Positions 8,244 to 17,462 of a stretch of DNA of 64,000 nt are shown here, in pieces. Positions within the stretch are counted from its first letter, which is position 1. Every line of letters starts with the position of its first letter. A program made the position numbers and the translations under genes. This DNA is from Algoriphagus kandeliae (lineage in GTDB: Bacteria; Bacteroidota; Bacteroidia; Cytophagales; Cyclobacteriaceae), in NCBI RefSeq assembly GCF_004571135.1, contig NZ_SPSB01000002.1:62001-126000 (forward strand). The letters are read 5' to 3'. The notes beneath the pieces are model-generated. The model was given only the letters and a program-made list of their open reading frames with translations. It had not been told where the DNA came from and searched no databases.

Positions 8244-11207
8244 TTATGCTACTTTCTTCGCATCTTTTTCCTTATCCATTTCACGCTTCATCAAATCCAC
8301 TACGATAGGAGTAGCGATGTAGATGGATGAATAGGTACCTACAAGGATACCGATGAACAAAGCAAAAGAGAATCCTCTCAACACTTCTCCACCGAATACA
8401 AGAAGTACAATGACCACGATCAAAGTGGTAAAAGATGTAATCAAAGTTCTTCCTAAGGTCAAATTGATTGCCTCATTGAAGATGCTTACCAATTTTCCAG
8501 TTCCTCGAAGCTCAATATTCTCTCTGATTCGGTCAAATACAATCACAGTATCGTTAATTGAGTAACCAATTACGGTCAAGACCGCAGCGATGAATACCTG
8601 ATCGATTTCAAAAGTAGCTCCAAAAGCTGAAGCGATGGCAAATGCTGCAATCACGAACAAGGTATCGTGAATCAAGGCAATAATAGACGCCAAGGAGAAC
8701 TGCCACTTGCGGAAACGTACCAAGATGTACAAGAAGATAGCAATCAAGGCTACAATCATGGCCTCAGCAGAAGAAGTCTTGATATCATCCGCCACTGTTG
8801 CACCTACTTTAGAAGAACCTGTAATTGCAAATTCTCCAGCCTGAAGATTCTCAGCATCTTCGGTAAAGGTAAATCCGGTAACGGTTGCGATCCCTTCTTT
8901 TACTTTCTGCTCAACTTCCAAGTTGGAAGCATCATCATCTTCATTGATCAAATAAGAGGTAGTGACTTTCAGTACATTGTTGGAACCGTAAGTTTTCACC
9001 TCAACTGATCCTTCAAATTCCCCATCCAATCCAACTTTCAATTCGGAAGGAACAACAGCCTCGTCGAAAGCAACGATGTAGGAACGACCACCTGTAAAGT
9101 CTACACCAAACTTCAATCCATTTACAGCAGCAATTCCCAAACCGATGATAATGATTCCAGAAGAAATCAAGTAAGCGGTCTTTCTCTTGCTCAAGAAATC
9201 AAAGCTGATATTGGAAAGTGCATTTTTAGCAAATGGTGAAGCAAAACTGATAGAGCTATTGTCGCCTTTCTTACTCATCCAAGACACGATTACTCGAGTG
9301 ATAAATACTGCAGAGAAGAAAGAAGAAGCGATACCGATCATCAATACGATGGCAAAACCTTTTACAGGACCTTGGCCCAAAGCATACAAAATTGCTCCTG
9401 TCAAGAAGGTTGTCACGTTGGAGTCCAAAATGGCAGAGAAAGCCTTATTGTAACCAGCATTGATAGAAGCGATCAACCCAACTCCATTTCGAAGTTCTTC
9501 TTTGATTCGCTCAAAAATCAATACGTTGGCGTCAATGGACATACCAATAGTCAATACGATACCGGCGATACCAGGTAAGGTCAATGCTGTACCCAACTGA
9601 GCCAAAATTCCCAAGATGAAGAAGATGTTGAACACCAAGGCTGCGATTGCAACCAATCCACCCTTAGCATAGTAGGCCACCATGAAGAGCACTACCAATA
9701 CCAAACCGGCAACCATGGAAATAATACCCTGACTTTGAGCTTCCTTACCCAAAGTAGGACCAATGATGCTTTCCTCTACGATTTGAGTAGGTGCTGGAAG
9801 TGAACCTGACTTCAAAATATTCGCCAAGTCTTGTGCTTCCTGAAGAGTGAATGTTCCAGAAATTTCAGACTGACCGGTTGGGATTTCTCCATTCACAACT
9901 GGTGCAGTGTATACATAATCATCAAGAACTACTGCAATGCGTCGACCCACATTAGCAGCTGTGATGCTTCTCCATTTTCTAGCACCTTCAGCATTCATTT
10001 GCATGGAAACTGCCGGTCTGGAAGTTTGATCCAATACTTGTCTAGCATCGGTCACCACATCTCCTTCCAAAGGAGCCTGATCAGAACCTCGAGGAGTTTT
10101 GATCGCATACAATTCTAGAATTTCAAGATCGGTTCCTTCTGGAGTTACTGGCTTAACTCCCCACAATAATTTGATGTCTCTTGGAAGAAGTGACTTATAA
10201 TTCGGGTTATTCAAAATTCGGTTGATTACCACAGTATCCCGAACTTGGTAAGCAAGACCATAATTTGCTTGGATTAAGCTGTAAAGCGGAGAGATATCAT
10301 TGGACTGATTCAATGGATCGATTTGCTCCAATTGCTTCTCAAGAGCCATGCGCAAGGAATCTTCCTCGGACATGTTTTCCATTGATACAGAATCCTGCTC
10401 GCTTTCAGTGTTACCTTGATTGTCTGCTACCCAAGCTGCATTAATCGCATCGATAGCACCACCGATTTCATTTACTTCAGCTACTTCCCAGAATTGAAGC
10501 TTAGCTACACCTTGCAAGAGTTTTCTTACACGCTCTTGGTTATCCACGCCTGGAAGTTCCACCTGAATTCTTCCTGTTCCCTGGATACGCTGAATATTAG
10601 GCTGAGACGTTCCAAAGCGGTCAATACGAGTTCGAAGGATGTTGAAAGATCGCTCGATCGCATTTTCTACCTCGGTATCTATAATATCCAAGATTTCGGC
10701 ATCAGAGGATTCCAAAGAAATTCTACCTCTGTTGGCTGCAGTAGCGAAAATGCTGCTCAGGTTTCTACCTGGGTTATTTTGCTGCCAAGCTGCATAGAAT
10801 AAGTTGACATATTTATCTGTAGAAGTTTTTGCTGCAAGACGAGCATCTTCTACGGATTTGTTGAAAGCCTCATCCTTTGGATTTCCTGCCAAACCTTTGA
10901 CAATTTCCACTGGAGAAACTTCCAAGGTAACGTGCATACCACCCTGAAGGTCAAGACCAAGACCTAGTTCGGTTTCTTTGATTTCCTGATAGGTGAAATC
11001 TGCCCCCAAGAAGTTGTAAACAGGCTCTCTCCAAATTGAATCGAGATACGCTCTTCTTTTTACAAAATCTACGTTACCTGAGGCATCTGTGGCATATTCA
11101 GTAGCTGTCTGCTGAATGCCGTTTGAAACAAATGTGAATGACAGATAATACAGACACAAGGCTGTAATCACCACTGTCAAAAACACAATGACTCCTTTGT
11201 TTTGCAT
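8244..11207 (-). CDS. secDF: Fused protein translocase subunit SecDF
   Basis: 987 aa from ATG 11207 (MQNKGVIVFLTVV). An upstream in-frame start at 11261 adds an unlikely tail. SecD part: first TM helix, conserved LGLDLQGGMHVTLEV, a large P1 periplasmic region (extended, Gln/Ser/Glu-rich insertion around residues 275-330), then six helices including SIDANVLIFERIKEEL. SecF part from about residue 680: GLKFGVDFTGGRSYIVAF and SINDTVIVFDRIREN. SecDF uses the proton gradient to pull secreted proteins out of the SecYEG channel on the periplasmic side. The single-chain fusion is normal in Bacteroidota. No close TAnnTTTG was found at the start. Confidence 0.97.
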   Translation of the reverse strand: MQNKGVIVFLTVVITALCLYYLSFTFVSNGIQQTATEYATDASGNVDFVKRRAYLDSIWREPVYNFLGADFTYQEIKETELGLGLDLQGGMHVTLEVSPVEIVKGLAGNPKDEAFNKSVEDARLAAKTSTDKYVNLFYAAWQQNNPGRNLSSIFATAANRGRISLESSDAEILDIIDTEVENAIERSFNILRTRIDRFGTSQPNIQRIQGTGRIQVELPGVDNQERVRKLLQGVAKLQFWEVAEVNEIGGAIDAINAAWVADNQGNTESEQDSVSMENMSEEDSLRMALEKQLEQIDPLNQSNDISPLYSLIQANYGLAYQVRDTVVINRILNNPNYKSLLPRDIKLLWGVKPVTPEGTDLEILELYAIKTPRGSDQAPLEGDVVTDARQVLDQTSRPAVSMQMNAEGARKWRSITAANVGRRIAVVLDDYVYTAPVVNGEIPTGQSEISGTFTLQEAQDLANILKSGSLPAPTQIVEESIIGPTLGKEAQSQGIISMVAGLVLVVLFMVAYYAKGGLVAIAALVFNIFFILGILAQLGTALTLPGIAGIVLTIGMSIDANVLIFERIKEELRNGVGLIASINAGYNKAFSAILDSNVTTFLTGAILYALGQGPVKGFAIVLMIGIASSFFSAVFITRVIVSWMSKKGDNSSISFASPFAKNALSNISFDFLSKRKTAYLISSGIIIIGLGIAAVNGLKFGVDFTGGRSYIVAFDEAVVPSELKVGLDGEFEGSVEVKTYGSNNVLKVTTSYLINEDDDASNLEVEQKVKEGIATVTGFTFTEDAENLQAGEFAITGSSKVGATVADDIKTSSAEAMIVALIAIFLYILVRFRKWQFSLASIIALIHDTLFVIAAFAIASAFGATFEIDQVFIAAVLTVIGYSINDTVIVFDRIRENIELRGTGKLVSIFNEAINLTLGRTLITSFTTLIVVIVLLVFGGEVLRGFSFALFIGILVGTYSSIYIATPIVVDLMKREMDKEKDAKKVA

Positions 11208-11301
11208 TGAATTATTGAATTTGAAATTGATTTTTAGAAATAAGAGATTGTAGCAGGACAAATTTTTGCCTGCGATAGATTGGTATTAGAAAAATGTAGG
11301 A

Positions 11302-11649
11302 CTAGGGCCCTTGGGTTGAAATAATCCGCTCGAAAAGTATCTGAACCAGTTGATTATCCTGGGGAACGGAAACAGTGGAAACCACAAAAGTACGTGGCTC
11401 GAAACTGATAATGTCATAAATAAAGTAAAGCGCTGTTTGGGTAATCTGTACGGCAAATGGTACTACAGCATCTACCGCCATACTAAGAACCGTAAAATCG
11501 CCAGAATCAGAACTTTGATGATTCTCAACTTTTACGGGTTCTTGCTCAGCTACATACTCCACAGAGGCCACAAAAAAGCACAACAACATGGCCAAGACTA
11601 GGGTAAGTCTTCGCTGCCAAAGTTTGTTTGTATTGCTTTTTTGTCTCAT
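11302..11649 (-). CDS. Small membrane protein of unknown function
   Basis: 115 aa from ATG 11649. An upstream TTG at 11658 lies inside the -7 box and is rejected. A basic N-terminus (MRQKSNTNKLWQRR) precedes one transmembrane helix (LTLVLAMLLCFFVASVEYVA). A short Glu/Ser-rich linker follows, then a second hydrophobic stretch (about 60-85, AVDAVVPFAVQITQTALYFI). I do not recognise a family. It lies between secDF and udk on the same strand with its own promoter box. Its neighbourhood and topology allow an envelope role, but this is unproven. Confidence 0.65.
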   Translation of the reverse strand: MRQKSNTNKLWQRRLTLVLAMLLCFFVASVEYVAEQEPVKVENHQSSDSGDFTVLSMAVDAVVPFAVQITQTALYFIYDIISFEPRTFVVSTVSVPQDNQLVQILFERIISTQGP

Positions 11650-11655
11650 GGAGGG

Positions 11656-11663
11656 CAAATATA
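11656..11663 (-). promoter_or_regulatory. -7 promoter box TATATTTG, near-leaderless
   Basis: Perfect TAnnTTTG on the minus strand with only 6 nt (CCCTCC) between it and ATG 11649. Transcription is expected to begin at or within a few bases of the start codon. Confidence 0.6.
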
Positions 11664-11692
11664 GAAATAATTTCTATGCAAAAACCAACTAA

Positions 11693-12319
11693 TCAAGGCC
11701 TTTGAGAGGATTTGGCTCGAAGGTAAGTTCGGATGACTTCTAAGCCCATATCAAAATTATCATTATTCGGAATGATCAAATCCGCATCATTCTTAAAAGG
11801 CTTGATGTATTTTTCATAGGTAGGCATTACATGCATCTCGTAGCGATACAAGACATCATCGAGGTCATAGCCGCGCTCTACTTTGTCCCGAATGATTCGT
11901 CTCTTCAGTTTGATATGATCCTTGGCATCGATGAAAACCTTCAAATCCAAAAGATCAGACAATTCGGGATAGTACAACACAAAAATCCCTTCAACCACAA
12001 TAACCGGCGCAGGTTCAAAGGCTAACATTTTGGGCTTTTTCGCAGCATTGTTGAAGGTATATTCTTCTCGATAAACCGTTTCTCCCTTTTGAATTTTGCG
12101 GATATCTTCAGCATAAGCCTCGAAATCTATACTTTGAGGAGTATCGAAATTGTGGACGCCTTGAGCATCGATGGGCTGAAGATGCCGAGGTTTGTAGTAA
12201 TTGTCTTGGGAGATCAAGCAAACCTCACCAGGCTCAAAACTTCCAAGAAGTCTTTCCAAGAAAAGTGTTTTGCCAGATGCTGATCCTCCGGTGATCCCAA
12301 CGATGAATGGCCTTCCCAT
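11693..12319 (-). CDS. udk: Uridine kinase
   Basis: 208 aa from ATG 12319. An in-frame GTG at 12337 is an alternative that would add six residues. The P-loop GITGGSASGKT and the following SQDNYYKPR and FDTPQSIDF motifs are diagnostic for uridine/cytidine kinase, which phosphorylates uridine or cytidine to UMP/CMP in pyrimidine salvage. The lid/base-binding region includes RIIRDKVERGYDLDDVL. Only 22 bp separate it from the rdgB stop on the same strand, so rdgB-udk is probably one transcription unit driven by the box at 12927. Confidence 0.95.
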   Translation of the reverse strand: MGRPFIVGITGGSASGKTLFLERLLGSFEPGEVCLISQDNYYKPRHLQPIDAQGVHNFDTPQSIDFEAYAEDIRKIQKGETVYREEYTFNNAAKKPKMLAFEPAPVIVVEGIFVLYYPELSDLLDLKVFIDAKDHIKLKRRIIRDKVERGYDLDDVLYRYEMHVMPTYEKYIKPFKNDADLIIPNNDNFDMGLEVIRTYLRAKSSQRP

Positions 12320-12341
12320 GAGTTTGAATTTGCTCACAAGT

Positions 12342-12923
12342 TTAGGAATTTTTCTGCTTTAAAAAGTCTACTAACTGAGCTACAGCCTTTCCACGATGGG
12401 AAATCTTGTTTTTTTCCTCTAAACTCAATTCAGCAAATGTTTCACTTTTTCCTTCTGGTACAAAAACGGGATCATATCCAAAGCCTTGCGATCCTCTCCG
12501 CTGTTCAATTATTTCCCCTTTTGCCACCCCCTCAAAGGAATATTCTTCCCCTTCTAAAATAAGGGCAATCACTGTTCGAAACTGAGCTTTTCGATTGGGC
12601 TTACCCTCCATATTCTTCAAAAGCAAATCTACATTTCGCTCATCGGATCTCGGTTCACCCGCATACCGACCCGAATAAACTCCTGGAGCACCTTGAAGCG
12701 CGTCCACTTCCAGTCCAGTATCATCTGCGAAGCAATCCACCCCATAATGATCTTTCACATACCTGGCTTTTTGAAAAGCATTGTGATCGAGCGTATCTCC
12801 GGTTTCGGGTAATTCTTCCTGACAGCCAATTTCACGAAGCGAAACAATTTCAACCTTTCCTTCTAAGGCCGCCTTCACCTCTTCGATTTTCTTGGGATTA
12901 TTGGTAGCGAAGCAAATTTTCAT
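12342..12923 (-). CDS. rdgB: RdgB/HAM1-type XTP/dITP pyrophosphatase
   Basis: 193 aa from ATG 12923. The start gives the canonical CFATNNPKKIEEVKAAL, and longer in-frame starts would read through the promoter. Motifs DDTGLEVDALQGAPGVYSGR and GSQGFGYDPVFVPEG, followed by SHRGKA, are those of the house-cleaning enzyme that hydrolyses XTP, ITP and dITP to monophosphates, keeping deaminated purines out of DNA and RNA. First gene of a likely rdgB-udk operon, divergent from the LOG-family gene. Confidence 0.96.
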   Translation of the reverse strand: MKICFATNNPKKIEEVKAALEGKVEIVSLREIGCQEELPETGDTLDHNAFQKARYVKDHYGVDCFADDTGLEVDALQGAPGVYSGRYAGEPRSDERNVDLLLKNMEGKPNRKAQFRTVIALILEGEEYSFEGVAKGEIIEQRRGSQGFGYDPVFVPEGKSETFAELSLEEKNKISHRGKAVAQLVDFLKQKNS

Positions 12924-12926
12924 CCC

Positions 12927-12934
12927 CAAAATTA
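12927..12934 (-). promoter_or_regulatory. -7 promoter box TAATTTTG for rdgB, near-leaderless
   Basis: Perfect TAnnTTTG on the minus strand, separated from the rdgB ATG by only 3 nt (GGG). The predicted transcript starts at or just inside the start codon. Confidence 0.6.
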
Positions 12935-13031
12935 GAAAAATCCAAGGGAAAAAATCTGCCCATATTTCAAGTTGGGCATTGCCAATCCTGATCAATCGGC
13001 TATCTTGAGAATTCATTTTTTATACCGAATC

Positions 13032-13595
13032 ATGAAAAAGATTACCATTTATTGCGGATCAAGAAAAGGAAACTCACCAGCTTTTGAAGTAGGGGCAAAG
13101 GCATTGGCTCAGGAAATGATTCGAAGAGACTTATCCTTGGTTTATGGAGCAGGAAGAGTCGGACTGATGGGGGTGATCGCCGATGAGATGTTAGCTGCCG
13201 GGCAGGAAGTTTTGGGTGTCATCCCTCAAAAGCTCGTGGATCGGGAAGTGGCGCATAACGGATGCACGGAATTAATCATTGTGGAGACAATGCGGGACCG
13301 AAAATGGCTCATGGCAGAACGCGGAGATGGATTTATTGCTATGCCGGGAGGAATTGGGACTTTGGAGGAACTCTTTGAAATTATGACCTTAAACCAGCTG
13401 CACTATATCCAAAAGCCTTTGGGCCTGTATAATGTGAATGGATATTTCGATAAGCTGATCGACTTTCTCAAACATGCAAAGGATCAAGGCTTCTTATATC
13501 CAGAGCAGGAAGAATTGGTAATTATTTCTGATGACCCCGCCGAACTTTTGGATAAAATGGCAGCCTATCAAGCCAGAAGACCAGCAGATTGGTGA
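13032..13595 (+). CDS. LOG-family phosphoribohydrolase (TIGR00730 type)
   Basis: 187 aa from ATG 13032 (MKKITIYCGSRKG). The central GAGRVGLMGVIADEML and the signature MPGGIGTLEELFEIMTLNQL contain the PGGxGTxxE motif of the LONELY GUY family. These enzymes cleave cytokinin or nucleoside 5'-monophosphates to the base and ribose phosphate. Older annotations call them lysine decarboxylase-like, which is misleading. Stand-alone gene, divergent from rdgB. The physiological substrate in bacteria is usually unknown. Confidence 0.9.
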   Translation: MKKITIYCGSRKGNSPAFEVGAKALAQEMIRRDLSLVYGAGRVGLMGVIADEMLAAGQEVLGVIPQKLVDREVAHNGCTELIIVETMRDRKWLMAERGDGFIAMPGGIGTLEELFEIMTLNQLHYIQKPLGLYNVNGYFDKLIDFLKHAKDQGFLYPEQEELVIISDDPAELLDKMAAYQARRPADW

Positions 13596-13672
13596 TTGGC
13601 AAAATCTTAAAATAATATTTGGCAAAACCACTGCAAGTGGCCCAGAGATTTCACTGATAAGTGGATTTTTTC

Positions 13673-13680
13673 TATTTTTG
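13673..13680 (+). promoter_or_regulatory. -7 promoter box TATTTTTG
   Basis: Perfect TAnnTTTG ending 17 nt before ATG 13698. No TTTG was found at 19-21 nt upstream. Confidence 0.5.
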
Positions 13681-13697
13681 CTTCAATTCTTTTTATC

Positions 13698-14201
13698 ATG
13701 ATCCAAAAGCTTTTCCCTTTAGACAAAAACTACATCCTCCGTCAGGCACAATTCGCCATGGAGGAAGAGCTTTTGGAACAGATGGTTTATGAGCTCAAGC
13801 GCTCCTATACCTATTTGTACAATCCACTGCAATTGATGGATTCCACTTATGCAGCTATTTTGGATAATTTCGAATTTCCTATGGATAGGATTCGTCTGAT
13901 TTACCGTCAACTATGTGGAATTTACCGCTATTTGAACGGGGATAATCAGTTGGAATTGCTTTTTGACGGGAAGTCCCACTTTGATAAATTCAAAGAAGAC
14001 TGGGAAAGAACTTTCATCCAATACATTCGGGAATTGGGCCAATTTGAGCCTTATGTCAAAACCATGCTCAGGATGACCATTCTTTACGATACTGAATCTC
14101 GTGCAGAATGGGCTGAAAATCATTGCAAAGCTTTTATCAATCAGCATTTCGGAATTCGGGTGATTAAGCGCCACGGAGAATTGAAGCTAAAGGCAAGCTA
14201 A
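13698..14201 (+). CDS. Conserved-looking cytoplasmic protein of unknown function
   Basis: 167 aa, mostly helical and charged, with no signal peptide or transmembrane helix. Aromatic-rich segments (ELKRSYTYLYNPLQLMDSTY and IYRQLCGIYRYLNGDNQLEL) suggest a compact alpha fold. No known catalytic motif is visible and I do not recognise the family. It has its own -7 box and lies between a LOG-family gene and a glycan operon without obvious coupling to either. Confidence 0.65.
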   Translation: MIQKLFPLDKNYILRQAQFAMEEELLEQMVYELKRSYTYLYNPLQLMDSTYAAILDNFEFPMDRIRLIYRQLCGIYRYLNGDNQLELLFDGKSHFDKFKEDWERTFIQYIRELGQFEPYVKTMLRMTILYDTESRAEWAENHCKAFINQHFGIRVIKRHGELKLKAS

Positions 14202-14284
14202 TCCAATTATAAGATCGAAGCCTCCACTATTTTTAAATGCATGAGGTTTTCTCCCTTTGAAAAAATTACTGAACTTGAGCGGGC

Positions 14285-15409
14285 ATGAAAGTCCTGCTTG
14301 ACCTCCAATATTTAAACGTCGCCACTTCAGGGATCAAAACCTACATGATGGAACTGGCAAAAGCTGCTCGAAGGTATAACCATCCCGACGTCCATTGGAT
14401 ATTTACGCATGAGCCCGAAAAACAAGCAGCAGACAACAACTATAAATTTCCTCAATCCAAAATTCAGCGACTGAATTACCATTTGGATTATCTACGGTGG
14501 AAAGAATTCCAACTTCCCGATTTGGTAAAAAAACATAAACCCGACGTACTCATCTGTCCGGATTTTGTTTCTCCTGCGGCTTCGCTGAATTGTCGGCGGC
14601 TCACTGTTTTCCATGATGCCTTTTTTTGGCAAATGCCCCAAAATTACCCAAGGTGGTGGCGAAAGTACTTTCTTAACCTCATTGCTAAAGGACTTAAAGA
14701 GAACACAGAAATCATCACCACTACTTACTATTCCAAAAAATCACTGATTCAATATTTGGGAAATGATTGGCCGATTGCTGTCATCTATCAAGCGCCTAAA
14801 ATGCTGCATGACCCGAGTGAGCCGGCTATTCTTAAAAATCACCAATTGGAGAAAGATGGCTATTTTCTTCATATTGGAACTTTTGATCGTCGAAAAAATC
14901 TTCCCTTGCTCGTCAAAGCCTTTGCAGGATTTTTAACCCAAACTGGATCTGATAAAAAGTTGGTTTTGGCCGGAGGTCCCGGCCAAAGCAAGCAAATGGA
15001 TGATTTTCCTATTGTAAAAAAATTGGTGGAAGAACTTCAATTGGAAAATCAGGTAATTCTTCCTGGATATGTCAGCGATGGGGCTGTAAAAGCCTTATAT
15101 TCTCAGGCATTTGCTTATGTGTTTTCTTCGGAAAATGAGGGTTTTGGAATTCCAATTGTTGAATCCATGGGTTTTGGTGTACCGGTGATTCACTCCGACC
15201 AAGAAGCCCTGCTGGAGGTGGCCGATGGAGCAGGAATGCCTTTCCAAACCGGGAGTTTGGAAGACTTGACTAAAAAAATGATACTTTTGAGTCAAGAAAA
15301 TGGTCTCCGAACTCAATTAATTGAAAAAGGTAAAAAGAGAGCTGAGGACTTTTCGGCAAAAAAATTCATCGAAGCTTTTCATCAGGTCATTCTGAATCCC
15401 GGTAAGTAA
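14285..15409 (+). CDS. GT4-type glycosyltransferase
   Basis: 374 aa, GT-B fold. The N-terminus reads MKVLLDLQYLNVATSGIKTY, typical of family 4 enzymes acting on glycan chains. The C-terminal donor-binding half begins near YFLHIGTFDRRKNLPLLVKA and holds the EX7E-type motif in ENEGFGIPIVESMGFGVPVI. It transfers a sugar from a nucleotide donor to a lipid-linked acceptor at the cytoplasmic face. First of four tightly packed plus-strand genes (gaps of 3, -8 and -25 bp), so a single operon is expected. Sugar specificity cannot be read from sequence. Confidence 0.9.
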   Translation: MKVLLDLQYLNVATSGIKTYMMELAKAARRYNHPDVHWIFTHEPEKQAADNNYKFPQSKIQRLNYHLDYLRWKEFQLPDLVKKHKPDVLICPDFVSPAASLNCRRLTVFHDAFFWQMPQNYPRWWRKYFLNLIAKGLKENTEIITTTYYSKKSLIQYLGNDWPIAVIYQAPKMLHDPSEPAILKNHQLEKDGYFLHIGTFDRRKNLPLLVKAFAGFLTQTGSDKKLVLAGGPGQSKQMDDFPIVKKLVEELQLENQVILPGYVSDGAVKALYSQAFAYVFSSENEGFGIPIVESMGFGVPVIHSDQEALLEVADGAGMPFQTGSLEDLTKKMILLSQENGLRTQLIEKGKKRAEDFSAKKFIEAFHQVILNPGK

Positions 15410-15412
15410 ACC

Positions 15413-16309
15413 ATGCGGCAAATCTCCTGTCCGGTCTGTCAATCTGCTCCCCAATCAACTCCAAAATCCTTTTCAATAATTCCTTGCTCCAATTGTGGAG
15501 TTGGATGGACTTGGATTCCAGATGAAATCGATGAAGCATCACTCTACCGGGATGAGGTCTACCAAATCGTTGACAACAGACAATCCATTTTTGAAAAGAT
15601 CATTTTCCGTGAGGCTAGAAAAATCCTAATCGGTGCAAGAAAAATGAATCCTGCCGCAAAGCGATTATTGGATTTTGGTTCAGGAAAAGGCCAGTTTCTA
15701 TCTGTGGCCAAAAAACTAGATTGGGATGGTATTGGGATAGAAACGGAAAAAGCCAGAGCGGATTTTGCCCTGGAAAAATACGGCGTAAAAGTCCTGAATC
15801 AATTCTATGAAAGAGGGCTTATTGGCGAGAATAAATATGACCTGATTACCCTGAATCATGTACTTGAGCACTTGCCAAAACCAATAAACATGCTGAATGA
15901 ATTGCTTCAAGAAAATTTGGCTGAAAAGGGAATTTTATACCTTGAAGTGCCACGGTCAGATTCTTGGCAGGCACGCATAGCTGGCAAAAACTGGATGCAT
16001 TGGGATATTCCCAAGCACCTGACGCATTGGACTGAAGAGGGACTGAAAAAGGAACTAGCAAAACTGGGATTTGTAGCTGTAGGTTCAAGAAGTTTTTCCA
16101 TCCATTTGGGGGTTTTGGGCATGCTTCAAGCCTTGCTTTCCCGTTTAGGTTTTAGGGAAAATCTCATTCTTCGACTCAAGCGAAAGAAATCACTTGGTTT
16201 ATTGTTTATGCTAGCTTTGGCTCTGCCTTTGGCTTGGGTGATTGAGTTTATTTCCACTTTTTTTGGAAAATCAGGAATTTTAGGCCTCTATTTTAAACGG
16301 CATGTCTGA
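15413..16309 (+). CDS. Zinc-ribbon class I SAM-dependent methyltransferase
   Basis: 298 aa. Two CxxC pairs at the N-terminus (CPVCQ and CSNCG) form a zinc ribbon. The SAM-binding core follows with LLDFGSGKGQFL as motif I, then an acidic residue in GIGIETEKA and the LITLNHVLEHLPKP segment of the Methyltransf_23 type. A hydrophobic segment close to the C-terminus (LLFMLALALPLAWVIEFIST) suggests membrane attachment. Such proteins often modify sugars or cap glycan chains in polysaccharide loci. It starts 3 bp after the GT4 gene and overlaps the next gene by 8 bp. Confidence 0.85.
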   Translation: MRQISCPVCQSAPQSTPKSFSIIPCSNCGVGWTWIPDEIDEASLYRDEVYQIVDNRQSIFEKIIFREARKILIGARKMNPAAKRLLDFGSGKGQFLSVAKKLDWDGIGIETEKARADFALEKYGVKVLNQFYERGLIGENKYDLITLNHVLEHLPKPINMLNELLQENLAEKGILYLEVPRSDSWQARIAGKNWMHWDIPKHLTHWTEEGLKKELAKLGFVAVGSRSFSIHLGVLGMLQALLSRLGFRENLILRLKRKKSLGLLFMLALALPLAWVIEFISTFFGKSGILGLYFKRHV

Positions 16310-17462
16310 TTCCCGAAATATCCTTTTTCTTCAAAGTTCATCCGAACTATATGGCTCAGGAAAGATTTTTCTGCAAGTCTTGCGGGTGTATCAGGAGGAA
16401 GGGTTTCAGCCGGTCGTTGTACTCACAAATGCAGGTCCCATTCAACGTCTTTTAGAAAAAGAAGGAATCCCCGTTTACGTTCAAAATCTTGGCATTCTAA
16501 GAAGAAAATATCTCAGTCCTTGGGGACTTTTCAATAGGGCTCAAAAAAATCTTCAGGCTTTTAATTTTCTTACAAAACTTCATCAAACCTATCAATTCGA
16601 ATTTGTCTACTCCAATACGCTTGCTGTGGTGATTGGAGCATATTGGGCAAATAAGAAGAAAATTCCCCATACCTGGCATATCCATGAAATTCTATTGGGC
16701 CCCAAACCCCTTGTTTGGTGGCTGTCCAAAATGCTAGACTCCACTACGCCACATCCCATTGCAGTTTCAAAATCAGTAGGAAATCACTGGCAATCCAAAC
16801 TAAAAAAAGCCAAGTTGAATGTCATTTATAACGGGATTCCCTATGCTCCCTTTTTAAATGCAAAGCCTGCTCTCCGAGAGGAATTAGGATTATCTCCCGA
16901 TCAAATTTTGATTGGGATGGTAGGACGGATCAATCCTGGAAAAGGTCAAGGATTTTTCTTAGAAATGGCTCAAGAGTTGATTTCCAAGTATCCGCAACTT
17001 CATTTTGTCTTAGTAGGAGACCCTTTTCCAGGCTATGAACCTATCCTTGACGAACTCCTTCAAAAAATTCAAAATGAAGGAATAGGCCAGCAAGTTTCAT
17101 ACTTGGGATTTCGGGATGACATTCCTGAAATCATGGCCTCATTGGATATTTTTGTTCTTCCTTCAACTTTGCCTGACTCTTTCCCAACCGTTATTTTGGA
17201 GGCTATGGCTGCCGGAAAACCAATAGTGGCCACACAAAGCGGTGGAGCGATTGAAATGGTTGAGGAAGGAAAAACAGGATTCCTCATTCCTATTGGAGAT
17301 GTGAATCAGGGAGTAGTGGTTCTTAGCCAATTGATTGAAGGGAAAGATTTACGTGAAAAATTGGGTAAAGAAGGGCAGAACAGGGTATTGAAAGAATTTA
17401 GTTTGGAAGCTTTCAAAAAAAATATCAAAAACCACCTATGGCAACAACTGAAAAGAAATTGA
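16302..17462 (+). CDS. GT4-type glycosyltransferase
   Basis: 386 aa, GT-B fold. The N-terminal acceptor half includes LQSSSELYGSGKIFLQVLRV and HTWHIHEILLGP. The donor half has MVGRINPGKGQGFFLEMAQE and the signature DSFPTVILEAMAAGKPIVAT, containing the conserved acidic donor-contacting pair. Third gene of the plus-strand glycan operon, overlapping the methyltransferase by 8 bp and the next gene by 25 bp, which suggests translational coupling. Confidence 0.9.
   Translation: MSDSRNILFLQSSSELYGSGKIFLQVLRVYQEEGFQPVVVLTNAGPIQRLLEKEGIPVYVQNLGILRRKYLSPWGLFNRAQKNLQAFNFLTKLHQTYQFEFVYSNTLAVVIGAYWANKKKIPHTWHIHEILLGPKPLVWWLSKMLDSTTPHPIAVSKSVGNHWQSKLKKAKLNVIYNGIPYAPFLNAKPALREELGLSPDQILIGMVGRINPGKGQGFFLEMAQELISKYPQLHFVLVGDPFPGYEPILDELLQKIQNEGIGQQVSYLGFRDDIPEIMASLDIFVLPSTLPDSFPTVILEAMAAGKPIVATQSGGAIEMVEEGKTGFLIPIGDVNQGVVVLSQLIEGKDLREKLGKEGQNRVLKEFSLEAFKKNIKNHLWQQLKRN

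Noticed and set aside
14209..14220. Partial match to the repeat before the plus-strand glycan operon (ATAAGATCGAAG)
   Set aside because: First four bases differ, no neighbours at 21 bp and no -7 box at the right distance.
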